Below are positions 25,897-34,156 of a stretch of DNA of 64,000 bases, in pieces. The stretch comes from CAVPDE01 sp963707125 (GTDB lineage: Bacteria > Desulfobacterota > DSM-4660 > Desulfatiglandales > HGW-15): contig CAVPOU010000004.1 in the NCBI GenBank assembly GCA_963707125.1, positions 682,001 to 746,000 of the forward strand, given 5' to 3'. The first letter of the stretch is position 1; every line of letters starts with the position of its first letter. Below the pieces are notes generated by a model. That model was not told where the DNA came from. It did not search any database and was given only the letters and a program-made list of their open reading frames with translations. Made by a program: the position numbers and the translations under genes.

Positions 25897-27891
25897 TTAT
25901 CCCAGCGCCTCCAACTGCCTGACCTGCAACCCCTTGATCTCGTCCCTCAAGCGTGCCGCCTCCTCGAACTCCATTTTCTTTGCCGCTTCTTTCATCTTCT
26001 TTTCAAGCTTCTTGATCCCTTTCTCGAATGCTTCGGGCGTTAGGTAAGACCCCTCTGCTTCAGCGGCCACAGGGACCGTGACGTAGTCCGCCTCATAAGG
26101 AGAAGCGAGGATGTCATCGACGGCCTTCTGGATAGAAACAGGAGTGATATGATGTCTTTCGTTGTATTCCAACTGCATTTGCCGGCGACGATTGCTCTCC
26201 TCCATGGCGCGTGCCATGGACCCAGTGATCTGATCAGCGTAGAAGATGACCTGGCCGTGAATGTTTCTGGCCGCACGGCCGCACGTTTGAATGAGAGACC
26301 TTTCCGACCGGAGAAAACCTTCCTTGTCCGCATCGAGAATGGCCACCAGGGACACCTCAGGCAGGTCCAGGCCTTCTCGAAGCAGGTTGATGCCCACAAG
26401 GACATCAAATACACCCAAGCGCAGGTCCCGGATGATCTCCATTCTTTCAATGGTCTTAATGTCGGAATGAAGATAGCGAACCTTGATACCCAAATCGGCG
26501 TAATAGTCGGTAAGATCCTCTGCCATGCTTTTGGTCAGGGTGGTGACCAGCACTCTTTCATCCGTCGCCACCCTTCCTTTGATCCAGCCCAGCAGGTCGT
26601 CCACCTGGTTGGTCGCAGGCCGCACAATGATTTCAGGGTCTGTGAGGCCGGTGGGTCTTATGACCTGCTCCGTGACCAGTTCGGCCTTCTCCAGTTCATA
26701 GGGCCCCGGGGTCGCCGAAACATAGATCACCTGTTTGACTCTTGCTCCAAATTCCTCGAATCGGAGAGGCCTGTTATCCAGCGCAGAGGGCAGTCGAAAG
26801 CCGTACTGGACAAGGGTCTGTTTCCTGGATCGGTCCCCGTTGTACATGCCGTTGAGTTGAGGGACCGTGATGTGACTTTCATCGAGGAAGGTCAAAAAGT
26901 CTTTTGGGAAATAGTCGAGCAGGGTGGGCGGCGGTTCTCCAGGAGCCCTTCCCGTGAGGTGTCTGGAGTAGTTTTCAATGCCGTGGCAGTAGCCCATCTC
27001 GATCATCATCTCAAGGTCAAAATGAGTTCTTTCTTCAATACGCTGGGCCTCAATCAGTTTATTCTGGGATCGAAAGAGCTCGATTCTCTCTTTGAGCTCT
27101 CCATTGACCTGGCGAATGGCCCTTTCCCTGATATCCACGGTGGTCACATAGTGGGTAGCGGGATAGATGGTCACACGATTCAGTTCGTTGACCGCTTTGC
27201 CCGTGAGAGGGTCGATCTCATGAATGGACTCCACGAGATCGCCGAAGAAGTGGATTCGAACGGCTCTTTCCTCCTCGTGCACCGGATAGATGTCCACCAC
27301 GTCGCCTCGAACACGGAAGTGTCCCCGCGAAAAATCGTAATCTCCCCGCTCGTATTGGATCTCCACCAGCTTTTTCAGGACGTCTTCCCTGGGCAGGGTA
27401 CTGCTTTTCTCGAGACAGAGAAGCATGCCGTGATAGGCCTCAGGGGATCCAAGGCCGTAGATGCAGGAGACGCTCGCCACGATGATCACATCGTCCCTGT
27501 CCAGAAGAGAACGGGTGGCCGAGTGCCTCATCTTGTCTATTTGTTCATTAATGTGGGAGTCCTTGGCAATGTAGGTGTCGGACTGCGGGATGTAGGCTTC
27601 CGGTTGATAGTAGTCATAATAGCTGACAAAGTACTCCACGGCATTGTGGGGGAAGAACCTTTTCAGCTCACCGTAGAGCTGCGCTGCCAGGGTCTTGTTG
27701 GGGGCGATGATCAAGGTGGGCTTTTGCACGCGTGCAATGGTGCGAGCCATGGTGAAGGTCTTGCCTGAGCCGGTGACACCCAGGAGGACCATGTGTCTCA
27801 GTCCTTTCACGACACCCTTCACCAGATCTTCAATAGCGCCGGGTTGATCGCCGCAAGGCTCGAGATCTGAGACCAGTTTAAACTCACTCAT
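25897..27891 (-). CDS. uvrB: Excinuclease ABC subunit B (UvrB)
   Basis: DNA-damage recognition helicase of nucleotide excision repair; works with UvrA and UvrC. The 664 residues include Walker A GVTGSGKTFTMA (about 39-50), the beta-hairpin region YYDYYQPEAYIP, Walker B FLDESHITVPQ, motif VI QTCGRAARN, and the C-terminal UVR domain (KLEKKMKEAAKKMEFEEAAR, then LRDEIKGLQ) that binds UvrC. The ATG at 27891 begins MSEFKLVSDLEPCGDQPGAI, the family start; the 14 extra upstream codons are unlikely. Confidence 0.97.
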   Translation of the reverse strand: MSEFKLVSDLEPCGDQPGAIEDLVKGVVKGLRHMVLLGVTGSGKTFTMARTIARVQKPTLIIAPNKTLAAQLYGELKRFFPHNAVEYFVSYYDYYQPEAYIPQSDTYIAKDSHINEQIDKMRHSATRSLLDRDDVIIVASVSCIYGLGSPEAYHGMLLCLEKSSTLPREDVLKKLVEIQYERGDYDFSRGHFRVRGDVVDIYPVHEEERAVRIHFFGDLVESIHEIDPLTGKAVNELNRVTIYPATHYVTTVDIRERAIRQVNGELKERIELFRSQNKLIEAQRIEERTHFDLEMMIEMGYCHGIENYSRHLTGRAPGEPPPTLLDYFPKDFLTFLDESHITVPQLNGMYNGDRSRKQTLVQYGFRLPSALDNRPLRFEEFGARVKQVIYVSATPGPYELEKAELVTEQVIRPTGLTDPEIIVRPATNQVDDLLGWIKGRVATDERVLVTTLTKSMAEDLTDYYADLGIKVRYLHSDIKTIERMEIIRDLRLGVFDVLVGINLLREGLDLPEVSLVAILDADKEGFLRSERSLIQTCGRAARNIHGQVIFYADQITGSMARAMEESNRRRQMQLEYNERHHITPVSIQKAVDDILASPYEADYVTVPVAAEAEGSYLTPEAFEKGIKKLEKKMKEAAKKMEFEEAARLRDEIKGLQVRQLEALG

Positions 27892-27934
27892 CGCTTTATC
27901 TTTTGAAAACACCCCGTGCTGAAGGGACGGCAAA

Positions 27935-28049
27935 GAGTAGGCAGTATGCAGTAAGCACTAAGCAGCAAAAACTTCTCCCACAGAGGTTTTCTGCTCTTTA
28001 CCCACTTCTTTGTGTTCACTGCGTACTGCCTACTGCATACTGTTTACTT
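27935..28049. repeat. Heptamer-period hairpin, GCAGTAA type, copy 2
   Basis: Left arm GAGTAGGCAGTATGCAGTAA then GCACTAAGCAGC; inner hairpin AAAACTTCTCCCACAGAGGTTTT read as two short arms; right arm TGCGTACTGCCTACTGCATA then CTGTTTACTT. Core word and inner hairpin match the copy at 29.5 kb. It fills the spacer between uvrB and cysS and touches the cysS stop codon. Confidence 0.85.
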
Positions 28050-29499
28050 ATACATCATACCGCCAGGTCGTCCCCTTTGGGCCGTCCTCGAGAACAATCC
28101 CCATGTCCTTGAGGCTCTGGCGAACGGCATCCGCTTTGGCCCAGTCTCTATTTTTTCTAGCCGACGTCCTTTCTTCGATGAGTTTTTCGATTTCCCCGGA
28201 ATCCGCGGTCTGCGCGGAGGCTGCAAGGGCTTCAAAGAAATGTTCCGGTTCCTCATGCAAAAAGCCGAGAACCGCGGAGGTGAGATAGAGGTGCCGTCGA
28301 TCCTGGGAGAGCCTGGTTTTACTCGAATCATCGAGGGGGGAGTCCATGATTTTGTTCATTTCTTTCACTTTTTCGAAGAGCAGGGCGATCGCGTTTGCCG
28401 TGTTCAAATCATCGTCCATGGTCTGCACGAACTGGTCAAGGAAGGAATCCTTGTCCGGAGCCGACAGCGAGGATGGGAGGGGAACTTCCCCCTTGTCTTT
28501 ATCAGGGCCGATCAACTGATCCAGCCTTTGCAGGGTCCTGTAGATACGCACGAGGCCAGCCTGGAGACCCAGAACAGCGCTCTTCGAAAAGTCGAGGGGG
28601 CTTCGATAGTGCTTTGAAATGAGGAAGAGGCGCAACACTTCGGGATGGTACATTTCAAGAGCATCCCGGATGGTCAGAAAGTTGCCGAGAGACTTGGACA
28701 TCTTCTCGGATTCCACAGTGACGAATCCGTTGTGAATCCAGTACCTGGCAAACTGGCCGCCATTCGCCGCAATGGACTGAGCTCTCTCGTTCTCATGATG
28801 AGGGAAAAGAAGATCTTCGCCGCCGCCGTGAATATCAAAGGAAGAACCTAGGAAGTGACCGCTCATGGCGGAACACTCCATATGCCACCCCGGCCTGCCC
28901 GGTCCCCAGGGACTCGGCCATTGGGGTTCACCGGGCTTTGCCCCTTTCCACAGAACAAAGTCCATGGGGTGACGTTTTTTTTCATCCACGGCGATCCTGC
29001 TGCCTGCTTTCATGTCATCGAGTCGCCTTCCTGAAAGCTCTCCGTATCCGGAAAACTTATCCACCGAGTAGAAGACGTCCGTGCCTTCCGAATAGGCAAA
29101 TCCCTTATCCATCAGGGTGATGATCATATCGATCATGCCCTGAATGTGTTCGGTAGCCCGAGGTTCCTTGTCCGCATTGAGGATACCCAGTTTCCCCATG
29201 TCCTCGTAAAAGGCCTGGATGTACTCCTCGGCCAGAGCCTTGGGATCTTTCCCAAGCTGCTTGGCCCGTTCGATGATTTTGTCGTCTACGTCGGTGAAAT
29301 TCCGGACATAGGTGACGTGGAATCCTCTTGCGCGAAGATATTTCACCAGCACGTCGAAAACAATGGCGGACCGGGCATGGCCGATATGACAGAGATCATA
29401 CACCGTCACCCCGCACACATACAAGCCCACTTCGCCCTTCCGAAGAGGGACGAAGTCTTCCTTGATGCGCGTGGCGGTATTGTAAACTCTCAGGGGCAT
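28048..29499 (-). CDS. cysS: Cysteinyl-tRNA synthetase
   Basis: Class I synthetase that charges tRNA-Cys. The 483 residues have the first zinc ligand in YVCGVTVYDLCHIGHARS (which also holds the HIGH motif, about residue 37), further zinc ligands in WHMECSAMS and HGGGEDLLFPHHENE, and KMSKSLGNF. The C-terminal DALR-type anticodon region ends in GTTWRYDV. Length and motifs are standard. Its stop codon lies at the edge of a heptamer hairpin. It forms a block with ispF, a common arrangement. Confidence 0.97.
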   Translation of the reverse strand: MPLRVYNTATRIKEDFVPLRKGEVGLYVCGVTVYDLCHIGHARSAIVFDVLVKYLRARGFHVTYVRNFTDVDDKIIERAKQLGKDPKALAEEYIQAFYEDMGKLGILNADKEPRATEHIQGMIDMIITLMDKGFAYSEGTDVFYSVDKFSGYGELSGRRLDDMKAGSRIAVDEKKRHPMDFVLWKGAKPGEPQWPSPWGPGRPGWHMECSAMSGHFLGSSFDIHGGGEDLLFPHHENERAQSIAANGGQFARYWIHNGFVTVESEKMSKSLGNFLTIRDALEMYHPEVLRLFLISKHYRSPLDFSKSAVLGLQAGLVRIYRTLQRLDQLIGPDKDKGEVPLPSSLSAPDKDSFLDQFVQTMDDDLNTANAIALLFEKVKEMNKIMDSPLDDSSKTRLSQDRRHLYLTSAVLGFLHEEPEHFFEALAASAQTADSGEIEKLIEERTSARKNRDWAKADAVRQSLKDMGIVLEDGPKGTTWRYDV

Positions 29500-29541
29500 A
29501 GGATTTCTCCGAAATCAAACGGTGCAAGGCACACAACAAAC

Positions 29542-29638
29542 GGGAGTAGGCAGTAGACAGTAAGGAGTAAGCAGCAAGAACCCCTCACAGAGGGTTTTCC
29601 GTTTTTCTGCATACTGCCTACTGCTTACTGCCTACTCC
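29542..29638. repeat. Heptamer-period hairpin, GCAGTAA type, copy 3
   Basis: Left arm GGGAGTAGGCAGTAGACAGT then AAGGAGTAAGCAGC; inner hairpin AACCCCTC-aca-GAGGGTTTT; right arm CTGCATACTGCCTACTGCTT then ACTGCCTACTCC. The right arm overlaps the 3' end of ispF, whose last residues and stop codon come from repeat sequence. Confidence 0.85.
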
Positions 29639-30146
29639 TTCCGGGCGACTGGCTTGGCAACTCCTTTTTGACGAGAGAGACAACCGCGAAGGCCTCCATC
29701 CCCTCTTCACGGCCGCAAAAACCCATCCCCTCAGACGTCTTGGCCTTCACACTGATTTGATGGACCGGTACCCCCAGAATCTCCGAGAGTCGTGCCTGGA
29801 TGCCAGAAATATGGGGCGCCAGTTTAGGCTTCTGCGCCACGATGGTTGAGTCCACGTTGTTGACCTGGTATCCGGCTTCCCGGACCCACTGGAGCACCTG
29901 TTCGAGCATGCGCAGGCTTTGTATGTCTTTGAAGGCCGGGTCCGTATCCGGAAAGTGCTGACCGATGTCGCCCCGGGCCAGCGCACCCAGAATGGCATCG
30001 ATGACGGCATGGGTCAACACATCCGCATCCGAGTGCCCAAGGAGGCCCTTGGCAAAAGGGATGGAGATGCCCCCGAGGATCAGGGGGCGTCCTTCGACCA
30101 ATCGATGAGCATCATATCCAAAACCTATGCGGAACAAGGGGGACAC
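29625..30146 (-). CDS. ispF: 2-C-methyl-D-erythritol 2,4-cyclodiphosphate synthase
   Basis: MEP-pathway enzyme that cyclises CDP-methylerythritol 2-phosphate. The metal-binding D-x-H motif is GFGYDAHRLVEGR at the N-terminus, with the third ligand His in LLGHSDADVLTHA. Other family marks are DIGQHFPDTDPAFK and KAKTSEGMGFCGREEGMEAF. The start is a GTG at 30146. Up to the active-site core the length is standard; the tail PSQSPGRSRQ is encoded by the adjoining heptamer repeat and is not part of the usual fold. Confidence 0.95.
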   Translation of the reverse strand: MSPLFRIGFGYDAHRLVEGRPLILGGISIPFAKGLLGHSDADVLTHAVIDAILGALARGDIGQHFPDTDPAFKDIQSLRMLEQVLQWVREAGYQVNNVDSTIVAQKPKLAPHISGIQARLSEILGVPVHQISVKAKTSEGMGFCGREEGMEAFAVVSLVKKELPSQSPGRSRQ

Positions 30147-30221
30147 CTCATGAACGCTGCTGATCCTTAAAGGCTTTCTTTGGGGACAAAGTAACGGGGT
30201 TTTCGGAACGAACCGGCTTGA

Positions 30222-30437
30222 TCAGTGGCAGGTGCTGCAGGAGCCACCCCCACAGGTCGCACAACCCGATGAGGACGAAGAGACGACCTTGCCGCTGCTC
30301 TTGAAGCTCGCCACAGACATGAGACGCTCGACCCTTTTCCCGTTGCAGCTCGGGCAACACACGTCATTGTCCTTTCCAAAAACAATGCATTCAAATTCCT
30401 TTTTGCATTTCTTGCATCTGAACTCATAAATAGGCAT
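30222..30437 (-). CDS. FmdB-type zinc-ribbon regulatory protein
   Basis: A 71-residue protein with the standard start MPIYEFRCKKCKKEFEC and a second knuckle VCCPSCNGKR, four Cys forming a zinc ribbon. The tail is Ser-rich and ends CATCGGGSCSTCH, also typical. FmdB-like proteins are widespread and proposed to be transcription-associated; the exact role is unclear. The ATG at 30437 has a clear GAGGAGG ribosome binding site about 8 bases upstream; the ATG-like start at 30461 is not supported. Confidence 0.9.
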   Translation of the reverse strand: MPIYEFRCKKCKKEFECIVFGKDNDVCCPSCNGKRVERLMSVASFKSSGKVVSSSSSGCATCGGGSCSTCH

Positions 30438-30454
30438 GAACAAAACCTCCTCAA

Positions 30455-31435
30455 TTACCAATTCCCCTCCAGGCCTTCAATCACAGCAGCCGCGAGGAGA
30501 GGAAACATGATCTCATGATGACCGACCAGGGAATAGCCTTCTCCTCCTCCAAGGGTCGGTCTCGACACCACGTTCGTCATAGGACGGTAGTGCCGAATGA
30601 AATCCATGTTCAGGGTCGTAAACTGTGTGACCTCGTGTCCGAGGTTTCTGACCACGGACAAGGCCTTCAGGAAAACCTCGGGCAGGATCACGGCAGAGCC
30701 CAGGTTGATGAACACGCCCCCTTGGAGCTTTGAGACCAGGGTCGCAAAGAGACGGAAGTCATGGTGAGAAGCTTTCCCGAGAGAGGCTCCGTCCGCGCTC
30801 GGATGAAAATGGATGGTATCGGTCCCAATCGCCACATGCACGCTCACCGGGACACCGAGGTCATGGGCTCTCGCAAGAAGGCTCAAGGCATGGTGATGAA
30901 ATTTTTCCTTTGAGAGTCTGGCCCCCACAGCCTCACCGAGTCCCATGTCCAGACGGGCTCCTTCCCGAATGGCTTCGTTAATGAGGCGGGCCGGTTCATC
31001 AGCCATACCAAACTGCCCTTCCCCAAGGCGGGCTGCCACGTCTTCGGAGGTGTGGCCCACCATGGCCACTTCCGTGTCATGGATAATACCGGCGCCGTTC
31101 ATGGCCAGGCCCCGCACAATCCCCCTTTCCATCAGGTCAATGATATGGGGACTCAACCCCACCTTGATGGGATGGGCGCCCATGGCGAGAAGGATCATCT
31201 TCTTGTTTCGAGAGGAGCGGACAATGTGATCCACCACAGCCCTGAAGTCATTGCCCGCAAGGATTCGGGGAAGAGAATTGAGCCAGGATCTCATGGTTCC
31301 GCCTGGTTTCCAGGGGGTACCAAAGTCATCATGGCTGACCTTGCTCGGCCTGTCTTTCACCGAATAGGATCGGATTTTTTCGAGAGATATGGGTTTCCAG
31401 TCAGACACGATAGATTTCATCTCCGACAAGAACAT
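30455..31435 (-). CDS. Conserved protein resembling deoxyhypusine synthase fold
   Basis: 326 residues without signal peptide. Striking conserved segments are LLAMGAHPIKVGLSPHIIDL, MNGAGIIHDTEVAMVGHTSE, FGMADEPARLINEAIREGA, VHVAIGTDTIHFHPSAD and FINLGSAVILPEVFLKAL. The pattern of a nucleotide-binding core with a GAG-IHD motif recalls deoxyhypusine-synthase-like NAD-binding proteins. eIF5A is absent from bacteria, so a true hypusination role is not expected. It lies between the FmdB gene and gmhA on the same strand. The start may be ATG 31435 or 31420; the former overlaps the 31.4 kb hairpin. Confidence 0.7.
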   Translation of the reverse strand: MFLSEMKSIVSDWKPISLEKIRSYSVKDRPSKVSHDDFGTPWKPGGTMRSWLNSLPRILAGNDFRAVVDHIVRSSRNKKMILLAMGAHPIKVGLSPHIIDLMERGIVRGLAMNGAGIIHDTEVAMVGHTSEDVAARLGEGQFGMADEPARLINEAIREGARLDMGLGEAVGARLSKEKFHHHALSLLARAHDLGVPVSVHVAIGTDTIHFHPSADGASLGKASHHDFRLFATLVSKLQGGVFINLGSAVILPEVFLKALSVVRNLGHEVTQFTTLNMDFIRHYRPMTNVVSRPTLGGGEGYSLVGHHEIMFPLLAAAVIEGLEGNW

Positions 31436-31521
31436 TTATCATTGATCATTGATCATTTCCCATTGGAGAGGACCTTTCGGTGTTTAATCAATGATCAATG
31501 TTAAATGTTAAATGATCAATG
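31433..31521. repeat. Heptamer-period hairpin, AATGATC/AATGTTA type
   Basis: Left arm ATTTATCATTGATCATTGAT, centre CCCATTGGAGAGGACCTTTC, right arm AATCAATGATCAATGTTAAA then TGTTAAATGATCAATG. Words of exactly seven bases (AATGATC, AATGTTA, AATGTTA, AATGATC) follow one another in the right arm. It occupies the whole spacer between gmhA and the next gene. Confidence 0.85.
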
Positions 31522-31528
31522 CTTTGGC

Positions 31529-32119
31529 CTAATCCTCTTTGACCCCATCTTGGAAAAGAATGTAATCCACAAGCTGGCAGATGACGTGACCTGCCAGACT
31601 GTGAGCTTCCTGGATTCTGGCTGTGGTGTTACTCTTCACTACCAGGGCCATGTCTGCAAGACTTCTCACGCGGCCGCCATCCCCGCCTGTGAACGCGACC
31701 GTGTAGATACCCACACCTCGCGCTGCCTTCACTGCAGAAATCACATTCGCCGAGTTTCCGCTAGTGCTGATGGCGAGCAGCACGTCCCCTTCCATGCCGA
31801 GGGCCTTAATCTGCTTGGAAAAGATGTCATCAAAGGAGTAATCATTCCCGATGCTCGTGATCACGGAGGAATCGGTCGTCAGGGCAATCGCCGGAAGGGG
31901 AGGGCGTTCGAGCATGAACCGGTTCACGAATTCCGCAGCGATGTGCTGTGCATCCGCCGCACTCCCTCCATTTCCGCAGAGCATGAGCTTCCGGTCGCTG
32001 GTAAAGGCCTGGGAGATTTTTTCAGCAAAGAGAATCAGATTGTGAGCATTCTCTTTGATGAACTCTTCTTTGACCTTGATGCTTTCGCGAAGGGCTTTTT
32101 CAATGATTTTGTCCACCAC
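31529..32119 (-). CDS. gmhA: Phosphoheptose isomerase GmhA
   Basis: Converts sedoheptulose 7-phosphate to D-glycero-D-manno-heptose 7-phosphate, the first step towards the inner-core heptose of LPS, consistent with the lipid A operon upstream. The 196-residue SIS-domain protein shows LMLCGNGGSAADAQHIAAEF (zinc and substrate site), VITSIGNDYSFDDIF and AISTSGNSANVI, and a late His in QEAHSLAGHVICQLVD. The stop lies 8 bases from the heptamer hairpin. Confidence 0.95.
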   Translation of the reverse strand: MVDKIIEKALRESIKVKEEFIKENAHNLILFAEKISQAFTSDRKLMLCGNGGSAADAQHIAAEFVNRFMLERPPLPAIALTTDSSVITSIGNDYSFDDIFSKQIKALGMEGDVLLAISTSGNSANVISAVKAARGVGIYTVAFTGGDGGRVRSLADMALVVKSNTTARIQEAHSLAGHVICQLVDYILFQDGVKED

Positions 32120-32428
32120 GGCCTCACGGAATCATCTTTTATGCTTAGCAACTTAGGGTTTTTTTGCACTCTTGTCAACTCAACCCCGGGAGCCCCGGTA
32201 TGAAAGAGAGAGCACGATCACCCCAGCTCTGTTTTCTTTTGACATCAAAGCGCCTTTCCCCTAAATTACCCTTCGGCCGGGAAACCTTCCGGCCTCAACA
32301 GGCTTATGAATAGAAGTTGCCGGCTTTTGGTCGTGATTTAATCCTCCGGTCATCCCGCGCTCTGCCGCGTGGAACATACAGAATGGACCCATGACAATAC
32401 ATTGACTTGTTGGGAAAGGAGGATCCCC
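32120..32428. other. Divergent spacer between gmhA and the acyl-CoA ligase
   Basis: About 310 bases separate the minus-strand gmhA from the plus-strand ligase, so promoters for both directions must lie here. Before the ligase start a strong ribosome binding site (AAAGGAGG, 6 bases from the ATG) is clear. I see no repeat, RNA or small gene. Confidence 0.5.
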
Positions 32429-34141
32429 ATGGTAAAGCCCTGGCTGAAATACTACGACGAAGGCGTGCCGGCAACTATCGACTACCCTGCGATCCCTGTA
32501 GACCAGCTCCTGAGCAACGCGGCGCTCAAGCACCCGGATCACACCGCCACCATCTTCGGAGCCCGGGTGGGTTCCCGCCTGATGGACGCAAAGCTCACGT
32601 ACCGCCAGATCAACGATGCGACGAACCGTTTTGCTTCCTCCCTCCAGGCCATGGGTGTAAAAAAGGGTGATCGGGTGGCGATCATGCTCCCGAGTTGCCC
32701 GCAATTCATCGTCGCCGCTTATGCGGCCTGGCGCATCGGCGCCATTGTTGTCTGCTGCAATCCTCTCTATGTGGAGCGCGAGGTGGAGCACCTTCTCCAT
32801 GACTCGGGCGCAGAGACGATGGTCGTTTTGAGCAGCCTCTATGGCCGGGTCAAGAGCGTCCGGCCTAAGACCGGCCTCAAGCGGGTGATTGTCACCAACA
32901 TCAAAGAGTACTTCCCCGGTTTGCTCAAGTTCCTGTTCAGCTTGTCCAAGGAGAAAAAGGAGGGGCACAGGGTGAACATCTCAGGCGACAGGGACACCTT
33001 CTGGTTCCAGGAGATCCTCCACAAGGGCGCTGCTCAGCCAAGTCCGGTGGAAATGAAACCGCAGGAAGTGGCCGTCCTCATCTACACGGGCGGCACGACC
33101 GGGGGACCCAAAGGCGCGCAGCTCACTCACTTCAACCTGGTTTCCAACGCAACCGCAAACAACGTGTGGGCAAAGAGCCTGGAGGCGAAGGATATCCTGG
33201 TCTCAGTCATGCCCTTTTTCCACAGCTACGGTCTCACCGTGGGCATGAACACACCCATTGCCAACAGTCTGACGGCGATCGTCATCCCCAACCCGCGGGA
33301 CCTTCAGCACGTTCTCATGGCCATTTCAAAGCACTGTGCCACCTTTTATCCGGGCGTGCCGACCATGGTGGTGGGGATGAACAACTTTCCCGAAATCAAG
33401 AAATATGATCTCTCTTCCCTGCGCTTTGCCGTGAGTGCCGCAGCTCCTCTGGCTCCGGAAGTGCAGGCCCGCTTTGAGCAGATAACGGGGTGCAAGATTC
33501 TCGAAGCCTACGGCCTGACAGAAACCAGCCCGGTGGCCACCATGGCCCCTCTCGGCAGAATCAAGGACAATTCCGTGGGTGTTCCCATGCCGGACACGGA
33601 GGTTAAGATCGTGGACGTGGAGACAGGCACCAGGGAGATGCCGACCGGAGAAACGGGCGAAATCATCATCAAAGGGCCTCAGATCATGAAGGGTTACTGG
33701 AACCTTCCTGAGGAGACGGCCAAGGCCCTTCGCGTCGGTCCTGACGGCCAGCCGGGTTGGTTCTACTCCGCCGACATCGGCTTCATGGACGAGGAAGGGT
33801 ACGTACACATTGTGGACCGAAAGAAGGATATGATCATTGCCGGCGCTTACAACATCTATCCCACGGAGGTGGAGGCTGTTCTGTTTGAGCACCCGAAAGT
33901 TAAAGAGGCAGCGGTGATCGGGCTGCCCGACGAGAAGAGGGGAGAGACGGTCAAGGCGTTCATCGTGCTGAAGGAGGGGCAAACCGCCACGCCTGAGGAG
34001 ATCATCGCCTTCTGCCGCGAGCGAATGGCGGCCTACAAGGCTCCGCGAACCGTAGAGTTCAAGACCGATCTGCCCAAGTCCCTTATAGGAAAAGTGTTGC
34101 GAAGAGTGCTCAGGGAGGAAGAAATTCGCAAAGCAGGTTAG
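32429..34141 (+). CDS. fadD: Long-chain fatty acid CoA ligase (AMP-forming)
   Basis: 570-residue ANL-family enzyme that adenylates a carboxylic acid and transfers it to CoA. The phosphate-binding loop is YTGGTTGGPKGAQ (about residue 220), the A5 motif is YGLTETSP, A7 YSADIGFMDEEGY, A8 VDRKKDMIIAGAYNIYPTE and the A10 lysine lies in LPKSLIGKVLRR. The ATG at 32429 follows AAAGGAGG directly. Residues 1-40 (KYYDEGVPATIDYP) match the usual start of bacterial FadD. It opens a plus-strand set with a CrtI-like enzyme and a 2Fe-2S reductase with spacers of 15 and 1 bases, so it is most likely one transcription unit. Chain length or aromatic preference cannot be read. Confidence 0.92.
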   Translation: MVKPWLKYYDEGVPATIDYPAIPVDQLLSNAALKHPDHTATIFGARVGSRLMDAKLTYRQINDATNRFASSLQAMGVKKGDRVAIMLPSCPQFIVAAYAAWRIGAIVVCCNPLYVEREVEHLLHDSGAETMVVLSSLYGRVKSVRPKTGLKRVIVTNIKEYFPGLLKFLFSLSKEKKEGHRVNISGDRDTFWFQEILHKGAAQPSPVEMKPQEVAVLIYTGGTTGGPKGAQLTHFNLVSNATANNVWAKSLEAKDILVSVMPFFHSYGLTVGMNTPIANSLTAIVIPNPRDLQHVLMAISKHCATFYPGVPTMVVGMNNFPEIKKYDLSSLRFAVSAAAPLAPEVQARFEQITGCKILEAYGLTETSPVATMAPLGRIKDNSVGVPMPDTEVKIVDVETGTREMPTGETGEIIIKGPQIMKGYWNLPEETAKALRVGPDGQPGWFYSADIGFMDEEGYVHIVDRKKDMIIAGAYNIYPTEVEAVLFEHPKVKEAAVIGLPDEKRGETVKAFIVLKEGQTATPEEIIAFCRERMAAYKAPRTVEFKTDLPKSLIGKVLRRVLREEEIRKAG

Positions 34142-34156
34142 GGCGGGAATCCATCT

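Noticed and set aside
26149..27768. A 539-codon plus-strand open frame opposite uvrB
   Set aside because: No recognisable motif, His/Val/Asp-rich composition typical of the reverse complement of a coding strand, and uvrB has full family support.
32261..32968. A 235-codon minus-strand frame opposite the acyl-CoA ligase start
   Set aside because: It is antisense to the ligase N-terminus and reads as a shadow without domains.
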